A stretch of 64,000 bases of DNA from Tetrapyrgos nigripes (taxonomy: Eukaryota; Basidiomycota; Agaricomycetes; Agaricales; Campanellaceae), in contig JAACJM010000039.1 in the NCBI GenBank assembly GCA_013368315.1, positions 489,022 through 553,021 of the forward strand, written 5' to 3'. Each line of letters starts with the position of its first letter. Within the stretch, counting starts at the first letter, position 1. The notes beneath the pieces are model-generated. The model was not told the origin of the DNA, ran no database searches, and saw only the letters and a list, made by a program, of their open reading frames with translations. Positions 22,138-35,336 of the stretch are shown here, piece after piece. The translations under genes and the position numbers were made by a program.

Positions 22138-23025
22138 CAGTATCTCAGGTGTATAACAAGATGTTACCATCTCCTGGGACCAAGAAATAGATACAGTTAG
22201 AATGCAGCTTTGAGTATGTACCAGGGCTCAGACTAAAAGACAAGTTATCTCCTGGTTCAGCCCAGCAAACCAGGAGATAAGATAACAGCTGGTCAGGAAC
22301 CAAAAGAAGAACAATAAGGCTATGAGTCAAATGAGATATGAAGAGTGCATACCTTATTCTGTGAGAGATGATTTCATCACTTGCTCGTGTACCGGCGTAG
22401 TTGCTGTTGAGCTTGAGGACAAGTTGACCATGGTTTGCCAGGCGTAGTTGTCATTGGGCTTGGCCAATTATTTGCATGCAAACTGTGCATAGTCTCTTAG
22501 GTGACTTTTTTCCAGCCTGACTTTGCAGTTCTTGATAATGAGCAACAGCATGGATACAGAGTTTATTCTTTTCCTCAGTCTCGTTCTGGGCCCTTTTAGT
22601 CAATGGAAGAGCATGCTGGCCCACTCAAAGCCAAGAAGAAGAGATGATGCAGTCCCAGTTGAGCAAGTGTGATCAGTCACTTAGTGTGACATGTGACTTG
22701 AACCAGTTACATGACAATGCCATGTTTCATTCATAGCATGGCCAACTCACTACTGCACACAGAGGCTTTGCAGTTTACTACTTTCATGCATTCTTCATCA
22801 TCATATGTACTAAATTCTGGTTGAGCATCTTTGGTTACTGCCAAATCCTTGAAATCTATTTTTGAGCATGGACAGAAATATCACCAAATTACTCCTCATA
22901 AAGCATATATAAACTGCTAATATTATGTCCACCAGTTATCTCTACATCTATGATACCCCATCAATCACAGAATAATTTTCACTGTACTAGTGACCAGTGG
23001 TGTACCAATCACCAGTGAAATACTG
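22138..23025. mobile_element. Deletion derivative of a Pogo/Fot1-like element
   Basis: The ends CAGTATCTCAGGTG (left) and CAGTATTTCACTGGTG (right, inverted) are flanked by TA at 22136-22137 and 23026-23027. The block at about 22505-22740 matches the start of the transposase gene of the element at 57816-60806 (around 60250-60450) in the same orientation. Most of the transposase is missing, so it would depend on another copy. Confidence 0.7.
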
Positions 23026-23445
23026 TATATATCATATACATGCTAGGTTTGGTTAAATACTATGTGCATACACAGAGTGGACTGGGACTAGTGTTACACA
23101 TCACTCGACTCGACTCTGACTTAGCTGTGAGTTGAGCCAATATTTTAAATTTAGTTGAGCCAAGTCATGAGCCCCTTCAGCTCACTTGGAGCTTGAGTCT
23201 GGCCTTTAAACTGCAATACCACCAGCTCCCAAATCTGACTTGATACCATAGTATTTTGCTCCAAAGTACTCCAGTACTATCTTGAGTAGGTTCCTTGATC
23301 TTTGAACAGTGAGAATGGTCTTGAAAGATCAGAAAACCTCTGCAAATTTGAGCTGTTCTCACAAAGAGCCAGTGCCTTCAATATATTCTACAATTGTATT
23401 AGATATATTGAACAAATATTAGTTCATGTGTATGAACAGAAACTC

Positions 23446-24116
23446 ATTAATAGGTGTCTTTTGCATAAGTGTAGCACAAACACAAGCTTAAAGACTTTTT
23501 ATACAATTGTAAAAGTGCGAGTGTTCTGAGTAGTCAGAATACTTAACAGTTCACTTGTACTACAAGGACTTTTGGGGGTTTTGAGTAGGGTTTTTGCACA
23601 AATGCACACAAGTTCAACACATACACACACACACACACACAAAGACTATAAAGTCCACAAAGTATAACCAACAGTTTCAAATCAACACTTGTAGGCTCAA
23701 ATGCCTTATAACCAATTTCACAAGTCCAAGGACACACACAAAAAGGTAACACAAAACTAACAAATTCAATTCAACACTATTGTTCCACACACTATGTTTA
23801 TACTCAATGTAGAAGCGTAGTCTGTGTTTCGCAGTCTCTACAGCTAGCGCTAGTGAGATGACTGATACTCTACAGTATGTGGCTTGAGTAACTACAAGAA
23901 ATACCTAGTCCTTTTATACTACTCCCAGCTACTACTATACAGATCTACATTTCTTTTTAATGTCCAATAAAAGGTACAGAAGAAAACAGAAATATTCTTC
24001 TAACTGCCAGTCCACGCTTGTCAGTACTACTAGATTAGGTAGGTACCTTCTAATTAGTGTATCTAAGAAATGTAGAATATTATCTAAAATTCATAAGGAT
24101 TTCTATGTCCCCTTCA
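23446..24116 (-). repeat. LTR relic, same family as 34701-35336, reverse orientation
   Basis: On the minus strand it runs from TGAAGGGGACAT to ACCTATTAA and shares with 34701-35336 the TAGATAATATT block, the TATAAAAGGAC promoter and the TGTAGAGTATC block. A (CA)n microsatellite lies at about 23622-23641. No matching internal region lies beside it. The plus-strand LTR at 24120 begins three bases away. Confidence 0.7.
23911..23918 (-). promoter_or_regulatory. TATA box in reversed LTR
   Basis: TATAAAAG on the minus strand, at the position equivalent to 34892-34899 in the plus-strand LTR of the same family. Confidence 0.5.
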
Positions 24117-24119
24117 CAG

Positions 24120-25703
24120 TGATATGGCAGGTAAACACCTGGCCATGCATCCCATTATTTTCCACACTTCTAATCAAAGTAGTGCAAACTCACTATATAC
24201 ACAATTGAATCTACTAGATGACTCACAAACAGGTATCTTTTAAAGATGAAATCAAGAATTCTATCATAAACACAGTTGGTGACCTGGACATTGCTATCCT
24301 TTGTTTGGGCACAGTCACTATACAAAACAGTTTGTTTACCAGATTTCTGACTTTGTTTTGCTACTCTGATGAGAGATCTCTCGTCTGGACTGTGGCTGCT
24401 GATGTGTTCAACATGTAATAACAATCTCAGCAATTACTCAGAGGCTTGACAGACCATAGTAAACTACTATACAGTACTTAGCTAATTGTGTGGCTGACTA
24501 TAAAAGCACACTTCAATTACCTTATCATACAACAACTACTTGTAACTGCCTTTGTACAGATACAGTGTAATGGCAATACAAGTATTGTTCCTGTGGAAAG
24601 CAGTTGTCTAAAGTTCATCTTCAGTGGGAGGCATCATACCTCTTGAGCTGCTTAACTTCATCTTCTCAGTGCTCAGTCTTTTCATACCAAATTGTAAGAT
24701 GTTGTACCTACAGATTGAGTACGTAGTGTAAAATGTCTATTCGAATGATAGAGCCGTTATGCAGGATGACTACACAAAGAAGGTAAGTCGGAGTGCTGGG
24801 GATGGAGTTTCAGCCACAAGGGGATATTTTGAGGATAAGTGCTGGATGTGGACTGAGGAAAAATAGGAGATAGTTGCTAGAAGATGCTTGAGGGTTTCTG
24901 TGAGGCAGACGAAGCAGGGGAAGCTTGGGAAAGAAGTAGATTGCCAGAAGAAAGTAGGTAAGGCTACAAAATAACTGGACTACTCGTAAAGAATGGTACT
25001 TAGTGGTTTATATATTAGTAAGAAGAGTCAGGATGAGTCAAATGTAGTCTATGTGACTAGTAGATATCAGTTCCTAAGCTTATGAGTCAGACGAGAGAGT
25101 GAGTCAGAGGGAGTTGCGAGAAGATGAGATTCGTGGGAAAAAGTATTGGGTATGTCCATGTGGCCATTGGCCAAGCCGCTATTGGCTATATCTGTGTGGC
25201 TGTAGTCTAGCTGCAATTTATGCCATGATTGTAGGCAGAAGATACAACTCCTGACACAAATGTTCCACTTGTCGTATTGTGCAGAACCTTGTGGAGGTGT
25301 GTTCATATAGTCATTTGTCATATTGTGCAGTACCTTGTGGAGGTGTACTAAGTCTTCTTCAATCTCGAGCCAGTTGCATTTTTCCTCTTCATTTAGTGCT
25401 CAGTTTACACTTCAGAGGTAGCTGCACCTATTCAAGCAGTGTATTACCATTCTTTTCTGTCTACCCCAGTTTCATTTTGTACTTGTTGACATATCACCAC
25501 AACCAGACACTCATATATCCTCTCCTCATCATCTATAATCATCCTCCTCACATTCTACCCACTTCCACATCACCCTCTTTTTACATCCAGTCGAAGTGGT
25601 CTTCTATCTTGTCTTTTACTTCTTCCTTGAAGATTTGGTTCTGCTAGATCTATTGTGAGAGCTTTAGTGAAAGGTAGTTGTTGGTTTCACACTCAGCGTC
25701 TCA
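24120..25703 (+). repeat. 5' LTR of a second LTR retroelement family
   Basis: It runs from TGATATGGCAGG to AGCGTCTCA and is homologous to the solo LTR at 1797-3027. It has TATAAAAG at 24499-24506 and then a primer-binding-type sequence. About 350 bases more than in the solo copy lie in its middle and 3' half. No 3' LTR was seen downstream. Confidence 0.85.
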
Positions 25704-25707
25704 TAAC

Positions 25708-25722
25708 TGGAGCCCACACCCA
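25708..25722 (+). other. Candidate tRNA primer-binding site
   Basis: TGGAGCCCACACC starts four bases after the LTR. A PBS normally begins with TGG, complementary to the tRNA CCA end. The tRNA was not identified. Confidence 0.55.
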
Positions 25723-28700
25723 AGAGATAACAGTAGATCTTAATTTACCTCTGGTAGACCTTTTACTAGTAAAATGAAGAATTTTCATCATCCAGACAAA
25801 GTACTAATTCACTAGACTAGTTCAAAACTTCTATCCAAGTCTTCAGCTCTGAGGTCACTTCTATCCTAGCACCTAACTGCTTAGACATTGACAGAGTTAT
25901 CAGTCTTGTTCACTTCTCCAAGAATAAGATACAACAGATCAAACAAGAAGATTGTTTAGAACACCTTGATTCAATCTTCAATCATTGAGGGACCAGTCTA
26001 TTTACGAATAATGTCCCACCTTCAGCATCAGACTATTCCTACAAAAGAGACTTCATCTACTCGAAGGCCTAAATGTTCTATCTCCTCTGTTATCAAATCC
26101 ATCTACACTGTCAGAAGAAGAGAGCAATCCTTTTAACACACAAAACAAAGTCAAACCCTTAGCATCACCTTTGAGTTCACTTCCCCAATCTCCAGTACCT
26201 GAAGCACACAGATCAGTACCACCACATTCTCCACAAGCTAGTACACACTCACTGTCACTGTCACTGTCACCTGAACCTTCAATCACCATGTCTTCTCATC
26301 CAATCGCCAATGGAGCTCCCACTCTGACTAAGGAGCAAGCCAAGGACACTGAATCAGTCAACAAATACTTCTCGTTGTTGGAAACCTTGCTAGAATGAAG
26401 CAAGGTTACTGACGACGTCATCACTTACCTAGACCACTCTGTCAAGTTCATCTGGGAAGAGCAAAAGAAGAAGAGACTAGGCAAAGAGAAGGTGAAGGAG
26501 TGTATCCTAAGCTTCTTTCCAGGGATCAGTGGGTCATTCGAAAGAAAAGTTAAAGAATTACCATGATGTTAATCACATCAGCATCTTTGAGGAGGCACAT
26601 CTTGGTAACCTGTTGATGATATTCAAAGGTTATTGAGGTAAGCTCACTAAGGATGCAGTGACAAATAGAGAGTTGGCCAGTATGTTCCTGGATTGTCTTA
26701 CCAATTCATTCCGCAACCAAGTACTTGAGCACATGTTGCAAGAGGAAAAGGAGCAGTCAATCGAAGAGACAGGAGAGTTCAACCAAGAAGATTCTTATGC
26801 AGTAGATGATCTGATTGCAGCAGCTGAAAAGTTGGTTAGTCAACACAAAGGTCAGACTGTGATTGCAGAAGTGTCAAGATCTGAGTACACTGCTGCAGCT
26901 GCGTCTTCAAGTGCAGATGTAGGGCTCCTAGCGGATCGGATGATCCGGCGCCATCTGAGTGATTGCTGCTTCGGATTCGGATGTGGATAGTGCTCCTCCT
27001 CCTCCTCCATCTGACGGATAGCATCGACCAATCTGACGGTAATCTGCGGATGGAAAGCCCAAGACTGGAAATTTCAGAAATACTATATAGTACTATTACC
27101 GAGTAGAGAAATACACAAAAATAAATAACGGCCGCAGCCAGTAGTATGTGTGGCTTCAACAGACAGCATGCTGACTGGTTTGAGTGTTTCGCGAACACTG
27201 GCGCTCCGATATTGAAGGCGCGGTGTCAGGTCTGAAACCTAGACACATACTTTTCTATTCTTTAATTTATTATCTTTTCTCTCCAGATCATATCCTTGGT
27301 TTATTTTCTGTTACTCTTTTGCATTCCTTGGCCGCCACCATGTTGTTTATCTTATCTGTATGTCATGTGATCGTAGATATACTATATAAGGGAAGCAGAA
27401 CTCATCTGGTGATCATCCATCGGATGCTCAGATACCATCTGGCGGATGCGGATTGGGATTTGCAGACCACCCATCCGAGCAGATGGCATCTGAATCCGAC
27501 ACAATCCGATCCGATAGGAGCCCTATGCAGATGTGAAAGCCATCAAATGAGAGGTCCAAGATTTGATGAGTCTGGTGAAGGAGAACCAGGCTGAGTTGAA
27601 GACCATGGCCAGAGCTACCACCCACAGAGATGTAGACGTGAAGTTCTCTAGCTTTAAGATTGAAAGTGAAAAAGATTTAAGCAAGAAGTTTGATGAACAA
27701 GTGAAGACAATTACACACCAAACAACCTCAGATGTTTACAGGATATCCAACACAGTTCATTCAGCTGACATACCAAGGGAGTCAGCAGTTCACTCAGCAA
27801 GGGAGGGTGGATCAGTCCATGCCTAGTCTTCAAATGAGTATGGCTCCTCCTACACTTCCACAAATGTTTGTACCTAGGAGTAAGCAGTTAGAGATGCTAC
27901 CATCTGATGGTCAAAGATGAAACAGTCACTTGCCAGGAGCTGATAGTGTACATCACAGCTGGCAAGTGCATTTTCAAAAATGGAAGAGTTTATTTGCAGG
28001 ATGGAAACCTCATACTGCTGGCACCAGTCAGCAGTAATATGAGTGTCAAGGAACAAACTGACAAGGCAAATGGTGAGAGCAGGAGTGCTGGATCAAACAC
28101 AACAATTGAGGTGAACTTCCAATTGAGCTACTAGCTTCAGCAAGTATTTGCCCAATTCTGAGACAAGTACAAGAGGGAAGAAATGATGGAGCAAGAGATT
28201 GACCAATTGTGTTGTCAGCTCACAGTGGGTATTGCCCAGATGAACATTGGAGGCATACCTGTAGCTTTGACTATGGCCTATCATCCCAATATGTTTGTCT
28301 CTCAAAACGCAGACAAAGTTGAGTTGATGATGCCTGGTCTCCCAAACTTGGGAAACTGAAGAGCCCAATGACAACAGACTCCTAGAGCTCTGCAGTCAGT
28401 GCTTCAGAGACATTGACCAAGGGCAGTTACCTTTCAAGACCAGGATTTCCAACAACAGCAAGAGATTTGAAAAACAATGAAAATAGATTCATGCAGAAAT
28501 TGACAAGCTTGTGGATAAAATCCTCTCAGCTAAGATCAACACCACTGTGAACAACCTCATGGCTGTGTCTAAATCAGTGCATGAAGCTGTACACAAAAGA
28601 TCATGCAAAAGAGAGTGCCTTCAGAGAAGACAAATGCAATTATGATGGCATGTAACTCTAGCTGACCAGATTTCAATTATGAGCATCAAGGAAGTACCCT

Positions 28701-29165
28701 CTGAAGTTCCTAGTTAAGAGACAGAACATAAATCAAACAGGTGTAATTGAAAGGCAACTGGATACTTCACTTGGCAGTATACAGGACCTGAATGAGTTGC
28801 CTTATAGGAACTGCCACCAGATCTGCCAGTAGTAAGTCATCCTGAGCCAGAGATCCAAATCTAAAGTCATGAAGATTGAGTGTATGGAAGAGATCTGGTA
28901 CTACAGTACCTGGAGTTGCTGAAAGAGGGAGAAGCACCTAAGCAGATTTACATGGCAAAAGAGTCAGCTAGTCTCCTAAGCTTGCATCCAGTAGTCAATG
29001 GCTGAGGATGCTGAGGATTGCAGATCATTTCAGTGTTGAAGGACAAGGCTGTTGAATTAGGTGGAATCCTAGTGTAGTTATATTCATGCAGTCAGTGAAT
29101 GGTCAAGTTGAAAAGTCGTTGGGTATATGCAGAGATGTTCCATTTCATTTCAGGGGTCTGCTTAT
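25723..29165 (+). pseudogene. Gag-pol relic of the second LTR element, heavily decayed
   Basis: 26171-26560 encodes a gag-like start with a Ser/Pro-rich head, TLTKEQAKDTESVNKYF, and a helix-rich WEEQKKKRLGKEKV segment. 26640-26915 and 27534-27830 continue a charged helical region interrupted by the hAT derivative at 26920-27525. 27930-28130 has a gag C-terminal pattern (CIFKNGRVYLQDGNLI). From 28600 onward there are short pol-like pieces (ELPPDLPV; LLQYLELLKEGEAPKQIY region near 28900). There is no continuous frame and no intact zinc knuckle. The assignment to a Ty3-type element is by general resemblance. Confidence 0.5.
26920..27525. mobile_element. Non-autonomous hAT derivative, perfect 8-base target duplication
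   Basis: The ends read TAGGGCTCCTAGCGG and, inverted, TAGGGCTCCTATCGG. TGCAGATG flanks it at 26912-26919 and 27526-27533. The left 70 bases match the 15037 end of the full-length hAT, and the right 120 bases match its 11655 end, including the CGGAT motifs. The 606-base body has no transposase. Confidence 0.92.
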
Positions 29166-29170
29166 GCACC

Positions 29171-30112
29171 AGATGCTGTAATACTTTTGCAAAAGTATGG
29201 ACCTATCTTCCACACAAGATTTGCAAAAGCTATGGAACCTCAGTGGCAGCCTTTGAGGCCCAGTTTCTCCTACCAAATATGGTATGACTGGGCCTGGTGG
29301 CCATTATTTCGCATTAAGCGAGTGAGCAGAACTTGCAGCATTCCAGCACTGCCCCTGGAAGTGTGTTTTGAGTGCTTTTGCAAATGTGAGCACAATTTTT
29401 GCAGCACGCACTCCAAAAGTGGACAGGATTAGATAGGACAGTGGGCAGGGCTTTAGGGGCAGGTTTTTTCTATGACCCCTAGGAGGTGCAGGTGTTTGAT
29501 AGGGTCTGGAATACTGCCACATTAGTAAAAGTGGATGGGATTAGATGGGACAGTGGGTCTGTTGGGTTTTTCTCATGACCCCTAGGAGGTGTAGAATACT
29601 GTCACATTAGCAAAAGTAGATGGAATTGGATGGGACAGTGAGCGGGGCCTTAGGGACAGGTCTGTCAGGTTTTTCCCACAACCCCTAGGAGGTGCAGGTG
29701 TTCAATAGGGTCTATAATTTGCAGCTGGAATAGGAGTAGGGGCTATGGCTGGCTCAGAAAATGCAAAATAAATTTTCAGAGCCAGCAATGAAAAATGGTA
29801 TGGATAGGTAAGAGGATGTAATTTAGGGTGCTGAATCCAAATATCAAATTAGATTTGCAATATCTGCACTGGTTACAAAGATATGGGCAAAATACTGTCT
29901 AAATATAAAATGAGCAGAATAAGTACTGGCTCTAATATTGGCACATTTATATACCCTGAATATGGGAATATAGTTTATTGTTCCAGGTAATTACATCCAG
30001 AGGAGTTATTCTCAAATTAATGTCTGAGACCATATTCAATATAGTTGTGGATATGTCTACTGGGGTATTTTGGGTCACTGAATCCTAATATCCACTCGGA
30101 TAGTCCATATCT
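29171..30112. mobile_element. Solo arm copy of the arm element
   Basis: It begins GATGCTGTAATACTTTTGC and proceeds through the full left-arm order, including GGACCTATCTTCC, the CATGACCCCTAGGAGG units and GGATAGTCCATATC, then stops. There is no internal gene and no opposite arm. It supplies the empty site for the MITE at 11233. Target duplication not recognised. Confidence 0.75.
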
Positions 30113-31640
30113 TTCTTTGAGAAAGTTAGATTGGAAGTATAGTCCTTGAACAGTGGATTCATGGATTTAGTGTAGATTACTTCTGGGTGGCTAGCAAAAT
30201 GGCTTGGAGATGGAGTCAGACTGCCTATTCACAATCCAAAGAAGTTTCTCTTCAATCTCACTGCATACCACAGACTTTCATGTAAATATTCTAAACACCC
30301 CTTTTGAAGGCTCATCGAGTATTTCATTATTGTGAAGAGGTCATGCTCTACTAACTTCTAGTAAGTTTGGAAGGAGTGCTTATTTCAATAAGTGTCAATG
30401 GTGATTGTTGAATTGGAACATGTTGCCCTGTTTGAGCACTGAAGGCTCATCAGGCATTTCATTAATCAGTGTCAGGAGTACCAGGTTGAATTGGTGCAGA
30501 AGTCCCAGAGCACGCCGTTGTTTGAGCAATTGAATTACTAATGGAACTATCTAGAGGCCTTCATAAAGGAGAAACAATGTACAAGGGTTCCACAATTTGG
30601 AACTTCTGCTTCAAATGTCTATCTGGAGCTGGTATGAGAGTACTTGAGAGCGAATCAAGAGAAGCCAAAAAGGAGGAAGAAAAGGGTTTGTTCTTGTATT
30701 GGAGTGATAAGGATTTCTTCTTGTACTACTGTCTCACTTGTCTGATTGCATAACTGCTGATTGTCTTCCTATGAGAAACACCTCAGGACTATAGGCCTAT
30801 AGTCTCAGTTTCCCTTCCATAGGCAAACTCTCATTTAAGCAGTGATGAAGATTGAAGATGTATGCATCAAAAATGATGAGAAATTACAATGATTTAGGGT
30901 AGGCATCATGGACAGGACGAGTAAGAAAGAGTGTCACAGGTTTAGAGTAGGGTGGGTATAGGATTCAAGGAGACCAGAGACTAACAGTGAAAGGAAAGAT
31001 TGTGATGGGCAAAGAGATGAATATGAGAACAAGAACCAGGGACCAGATTCTACGATAAGATACACTAAGTGTATTGCTAAATTTATGAAAGTGATTGTAA
31101 AATATCCATGAATGCAACTCCCCAATCAAGTCATCAGATACCTGCTTGTGTATATGGTACAGTATCAGTACTTACATGCAAGCATCCACCATATGACCAA
31201 GTCATCAGTGGAATATGTGCATGTATCTATACATTCCACCCACAACTTGGACGTATGGTCTTTGCATACTAGGAATCATTCTGTCTAAAATTTTTCCAAT
31301 TTTCTCTGGGCATACAGTAATTGAGAATGTGATGCCCCTATTCTTGTATGGAACTCAAGCTCATAGAGAGCTTTAAAGCACTGTCTCTTCTTCTCATGTA
31401 TAATGTTTCTGGTTGTACTCCATAGTGTCTGGAGGGTTCAATAACCCTGGAATTGAGTCTGAGGTCAAAGCATTGAACAAGGTAACAAGGAGGAGTGGAG
31501 TGCAGAAGGGATATGGGGAGCAGTCACTGGCAAAGGATATCAGAGTGGAGGGAAAGGAAGGTGGTATTAACGTGAAGGAGGCTGGACAATATACATATTT
31601 GGGCTTGGGAGCCTCTAGCTAGCAGATAAGCGTCAGCAAA
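30113..31640. other. Unassigned region, possible continuation of the pol relic
   Basis: No recognisable gene. A 70-residue Glu/Lys-rich frame at 30541-30753 and a 69-residue frame at 31413-31622 are open but match no family I know. The sequence may contain decayed retroelement parts. No LTR, tRNA or tandem array is seen. Confidence 0.4.
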
Positions 31641-31649
31641 AAGTTCAAA

Positions 31650-32512
31650 AAGAAAAAGGGATAAAGAGAGAATGTACCTGTGAAGAGGCAGGGCGTATGA
31701 CACATGTCACACCCTGGTCCTGGTCCTTGGCCTTTTGCTTGCCCTTGCTCTTCTTCTTGTCAGCCTTAGCACAGAGTTGCTTGTTGGACACGAGAATCTA
31801 GGAATGCTAGGCTGGGAAAACGAGAGAGTTCAGTACTCAAAAGTACATAAGAATGAAACAGCGGAAACTTATGAGTGATGCCGCAATCACGGTCTTGAGC
31901 TTTTTGAGGGGAGGCAGCTTGATTTTGAGGGAACTCGAGCTAGGGACGCTAGCGAGTTCAATGGTTTTGACACTAGCGAGTTGATCCAAGTACAGAGGCT
32001 CGTCCACCTGTAACAATAAATATTGTTAGACACCCTGAGGAGGCAAAATAAGAAGGAGGACTTACTAAATTATCTTGACAAGGCAGGACCTCCTCAAAGT
32101 CCCAGTTGGGTAAATGGTCAACAATTGTCAACCAGGAAAAATCTAACGATGGGTGCAAGTTTCAATCCTTGAGGTTGCGCTTGGCCAGGAAAGTGGTGAT
32201 GACCAGATTGAGGGCCATTGAAACCACATTCGGCATCCAGGAAGGAAAATCGTCAGGATGAGCGTATACTGAGTGCCATAAATCACGTGAATATGAATAA
32301 GAGAAAAGGAAAAATTGAAGGATGCACGATGAAAGGAATCCTGGTCACTACAAAATTCAGATCATCGTTGCTCAGGCTTTGACAACTAACCCAAGCCCAA
32401 TGATACATAATTCCACTAACCGATGGCGAAGTTCGCAGCTGTGAGGATTGAGGCAACAAGGATGAAAGAAGGAGTCGCTAGTGGGCTTCAGCATGGTTGA
32501 TCTGGGAGGCAT
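31650..32512 (-). pseudogene. Intron-containing gene of unknown function, one in-frame stop
   Basis: A minus-strand gene. The Met at 32512 follows a C/T-rich leader of the fungal type. The first short exon has FFHPCCLNPHSCELRHR (a Cys/His cluster), then an intron starting GTTAGT. Later exons read DDFPSWMPNVVSMALN, LDFSWLTIVDHLPNWDFEEVLPC, an intron of about 60 bases (GTAAGT to TTACAG), VDEPLYLDQLAS, and a Lys-rich tail (KKSKGKQKAKD). A TGA at 32162-32164 interrupts the second part where Arg would fit. Function unknown. It could be a member of a repeated fungal family carried by a transposon. Confidence 0.5.
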
Positions 32513-32649
32513 AGCGATGGGACAACAAAGTGGAGAAGAGGGAATTGGTGAGAGGGTGTGTTTGATGAGGGGGACTTAGAAAATTTTCAAGTTGAAAAAG
32601 CTTTTACCTACTTCGCTATAATCACACTAGGGTACAGCCAATGGCACCC

Positions 32650-34700
32650 TGACCCCAGATGCGAGCCTCAAATGGGCACTGGCCTTTCACAATGTCCCCG
32701 ACCAGAAAATCCAACTCGAGAAAAGCTAGATTAGCTATTCAGGGTAATCCCAAATATATAGTTTGATGGCCAGAAAGTGAATGATTCGTATGAATGGACA
32801 CGATCGCAGGTGTTAGGATCTGAACAATAACACGACGCGTCGCTCTATGTACCAGGTGATCCTGAATAATCGCGCTAAAACAGCCCTGATGGGGACATAG
32901 CTGCGAACAGCAAAGGGAATACCTGTACAAACAACGCATTGCCACAACAAATGATTATCAAGCCTATGGAAGGCTTCCGAAGTGAACGAGGGAATCAGGA
33001 ACAGTGGGAAAGATAGAATACCTGGCAAATGGCTGAACAAGAACACTATTCGGGTAAGAAAGGATCAATGAGACTCAACAACGAGTCAGGAACTGATAGT
33101 TAGGATGCTGAGAACTGTAAAGCGAAGAGTGTAGAAGGCAATGCACTGGCTATACGAAGGAGGCAATGTTAAGGCAGTGTGAACACAGGATAAGTACCCC
33201 ATAATACAATTTTTTAGGTATAAGTATGCGCTAGAGACCCTAAGTCTCTAGTCCACTATTTTGTCAACTATCTACGTATTAGGAATCTCAGGTATTTATT
33301 CAACCAACAAGTTATCAACCCGAATACATCGTTAGCTGGGCCGTTGAATTATCAACTTGCCAAAGCCGACTTGCGTCGGCGTACAGCCCGTATCATCTAT
33401 CAAAGAAGCACTTATTCTATTTGGAGTCCCAGAAATCACCCACTGATCTCAGATTAATCTCGTTAATCAATCAATCCTATTCATCAATTCAACGAAGCCC
33501 CTATCCACGCTAGGGTCATTGAGCTGTCAGCAATCACAAGAGTACCATCAGTATACGCATTCGGATCACTATTCTAATTAGTACATATCATACTATTTAG
33601 TAAAAGACCTTATACGTATTCTAACAGCAGGCTTCTTTTCCAGAAAACATATGAATCAGGGACTGTGCACACTTACAATGATCAAACAAAGAAGTCAGCC
33701 TGGAATATGAGGGATGGTCAAGATCTTTAGTTGGGGGGAGATGATATGCTGTACAAAATCACTGTATACATACTTCGATTTTGGTCCATAATATCAGTTT
33801 TTGACGTTCTTTAAGGGAATAAGAGGACTAGGGTGAGCCCTGAACTGACTAGAAAACAACAGTACAATAATATTAAGTGCTTATGGATAAAGAAACAACT
33901 CATTCCAAGTACTAGGATAGATATGTATGAGTTGGAGTTATGATAGCAGACCCACCAAATAATAAAGATAGCCTACAAAGGCTTTCGAATCCTATTATAA
34001 CTACTAGTACCGCTAGCGTGATCCAAAGGAACAGTGAAGTGCGAGATGGCCCCTATTCACAGGCATAGGAATGCATAAGCAGCACAATCCTCAGCTGAAA
34101 GGTTGATCAGAGAAGACAGCGCTAAGATCGGACATGTGGACAATCACGCTAGGTAAATTCCATAGTACTAAGACAGCTTCGTAAAAGGTACATGTGGATA
34201 AAAGCAGGACAAAGTATATATGTACAGGATCCCAGAGGGTTCAGCTATCCATCGGTACAGAGGGGATAGCGAACAGACGTCTCTACACAGAGATATAAAG
34301 GACAGAAGCGCTAAGTCGCAGTACATCTGAACAATCGAATACAACCCAAACAGGTAACAGTATTTCTGGATAAGGATAAATCCGTCAGTAAGCGTCTAGC
34401 TAGGTGTTGAAAGCATTGAAGGATGAATAAGTATCCAAATGGGACTGCAGAAGAGCTGGACTCATATGTAGGACTCAGTAGTAGACTGTTGGCAATACAT
34501 AGAACCCGAATAAAGCAAGATTGGAGAAAAGGGAAAGGAAAACTGAACAGAATAAAGAAACTACAAGAAAACCCTACACCTCTAGCATAAGGATGCATAT
34601 GAGGGACCTAGCAGTCATAAGTGGAGCATTCTGAGTCATAGATGTGATGCTTGCTAACTATGACGGTACATGAAAACACCAGATGGCTTACAAAGAGGAC
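32650..34700. other. Unassigned, CpG-richer region with LTR-like fragments
   Basis: CpG dinucleotides are clearly more frequent here than in the neighbouring relics. GCGCTAAG followed by ACATNTGNACAATC recurs near 34120 and 34310. GGCAATGTTAAGGCAG near 33170 resembles the GGCAATGTTAACA ends of the repeats at 44782 and 46167. No gene is seen. It may be one or more old LTRs. Confidence 0.35.
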
Positions 34701-35336
34701 TGAAGAAAGTTCCTACAAATATTTAGATAATATTGAACAGTTTCTGTATACCCTAATAAGTAAGTCTTTACTTATGAGGAAATAGGTAGAACTCACTAGT
34801 GGACTTTTTGATTTGTTTTGTATTTTCTCTATGTACCTTTTAGCAGACATCAAAAAGAAATAAGTAACTGTATAGTTGTAGCTGCAAGTAGTATAAAAGG
34901 ACCAGATATTACAAGTAGCTATCCAAGCCATGTACTGTAGAGTATCGGATCTCGCTAGCGATAGTAGAGGATGTGAAACACAGACTAAAGCATCTAAACA
35001 AACCTAACTGCACTCTCTAAGAGATAATAGAGTTTAAATTGAACATTTTGTGGTTATAACTGTGATCTTTGTGTTGACCTTTTGGTCTATTAAGTGTTTG
35101 ATTTTAAGGCAACTGTGGCCTACAAGTGTTTGATTTGGGACTCGTTGATCTCCTTGGTGTTAAACTTGTGTTTATTGTGTCACACGCTAAGCGCTAACTT
35201 CATTGAAAAACCCCAATCAAAAGTACTTAGTTTGAGTACTCTGACTACTCGGAACACTCATCTCATTTACATTTGTAAGCAGTTTTGTGTTTGGGTGTAG
35301 TTCCTAGCACTTAATTACAAAAACCACCTATTAACA
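34701..35336 (+). repeat. 5' LTR of a Ty3 element
   Basis: It runs from TGAAGAAAGTTCC to TTAACA and matches 23446-24116 inverted. It is followed after five bases by TGGCCCAGATCG, a plausible primer-binding site, and then by a gag region from about 35450. Confidence 0.7.
34892..34900 (+). promoter_or_regulatory. TATA box in LTR
   Basis: TATAAAAGG in the middle of the LTR, conserved in position with the reversed copy at 23911-23918. Confidence 0.5.
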
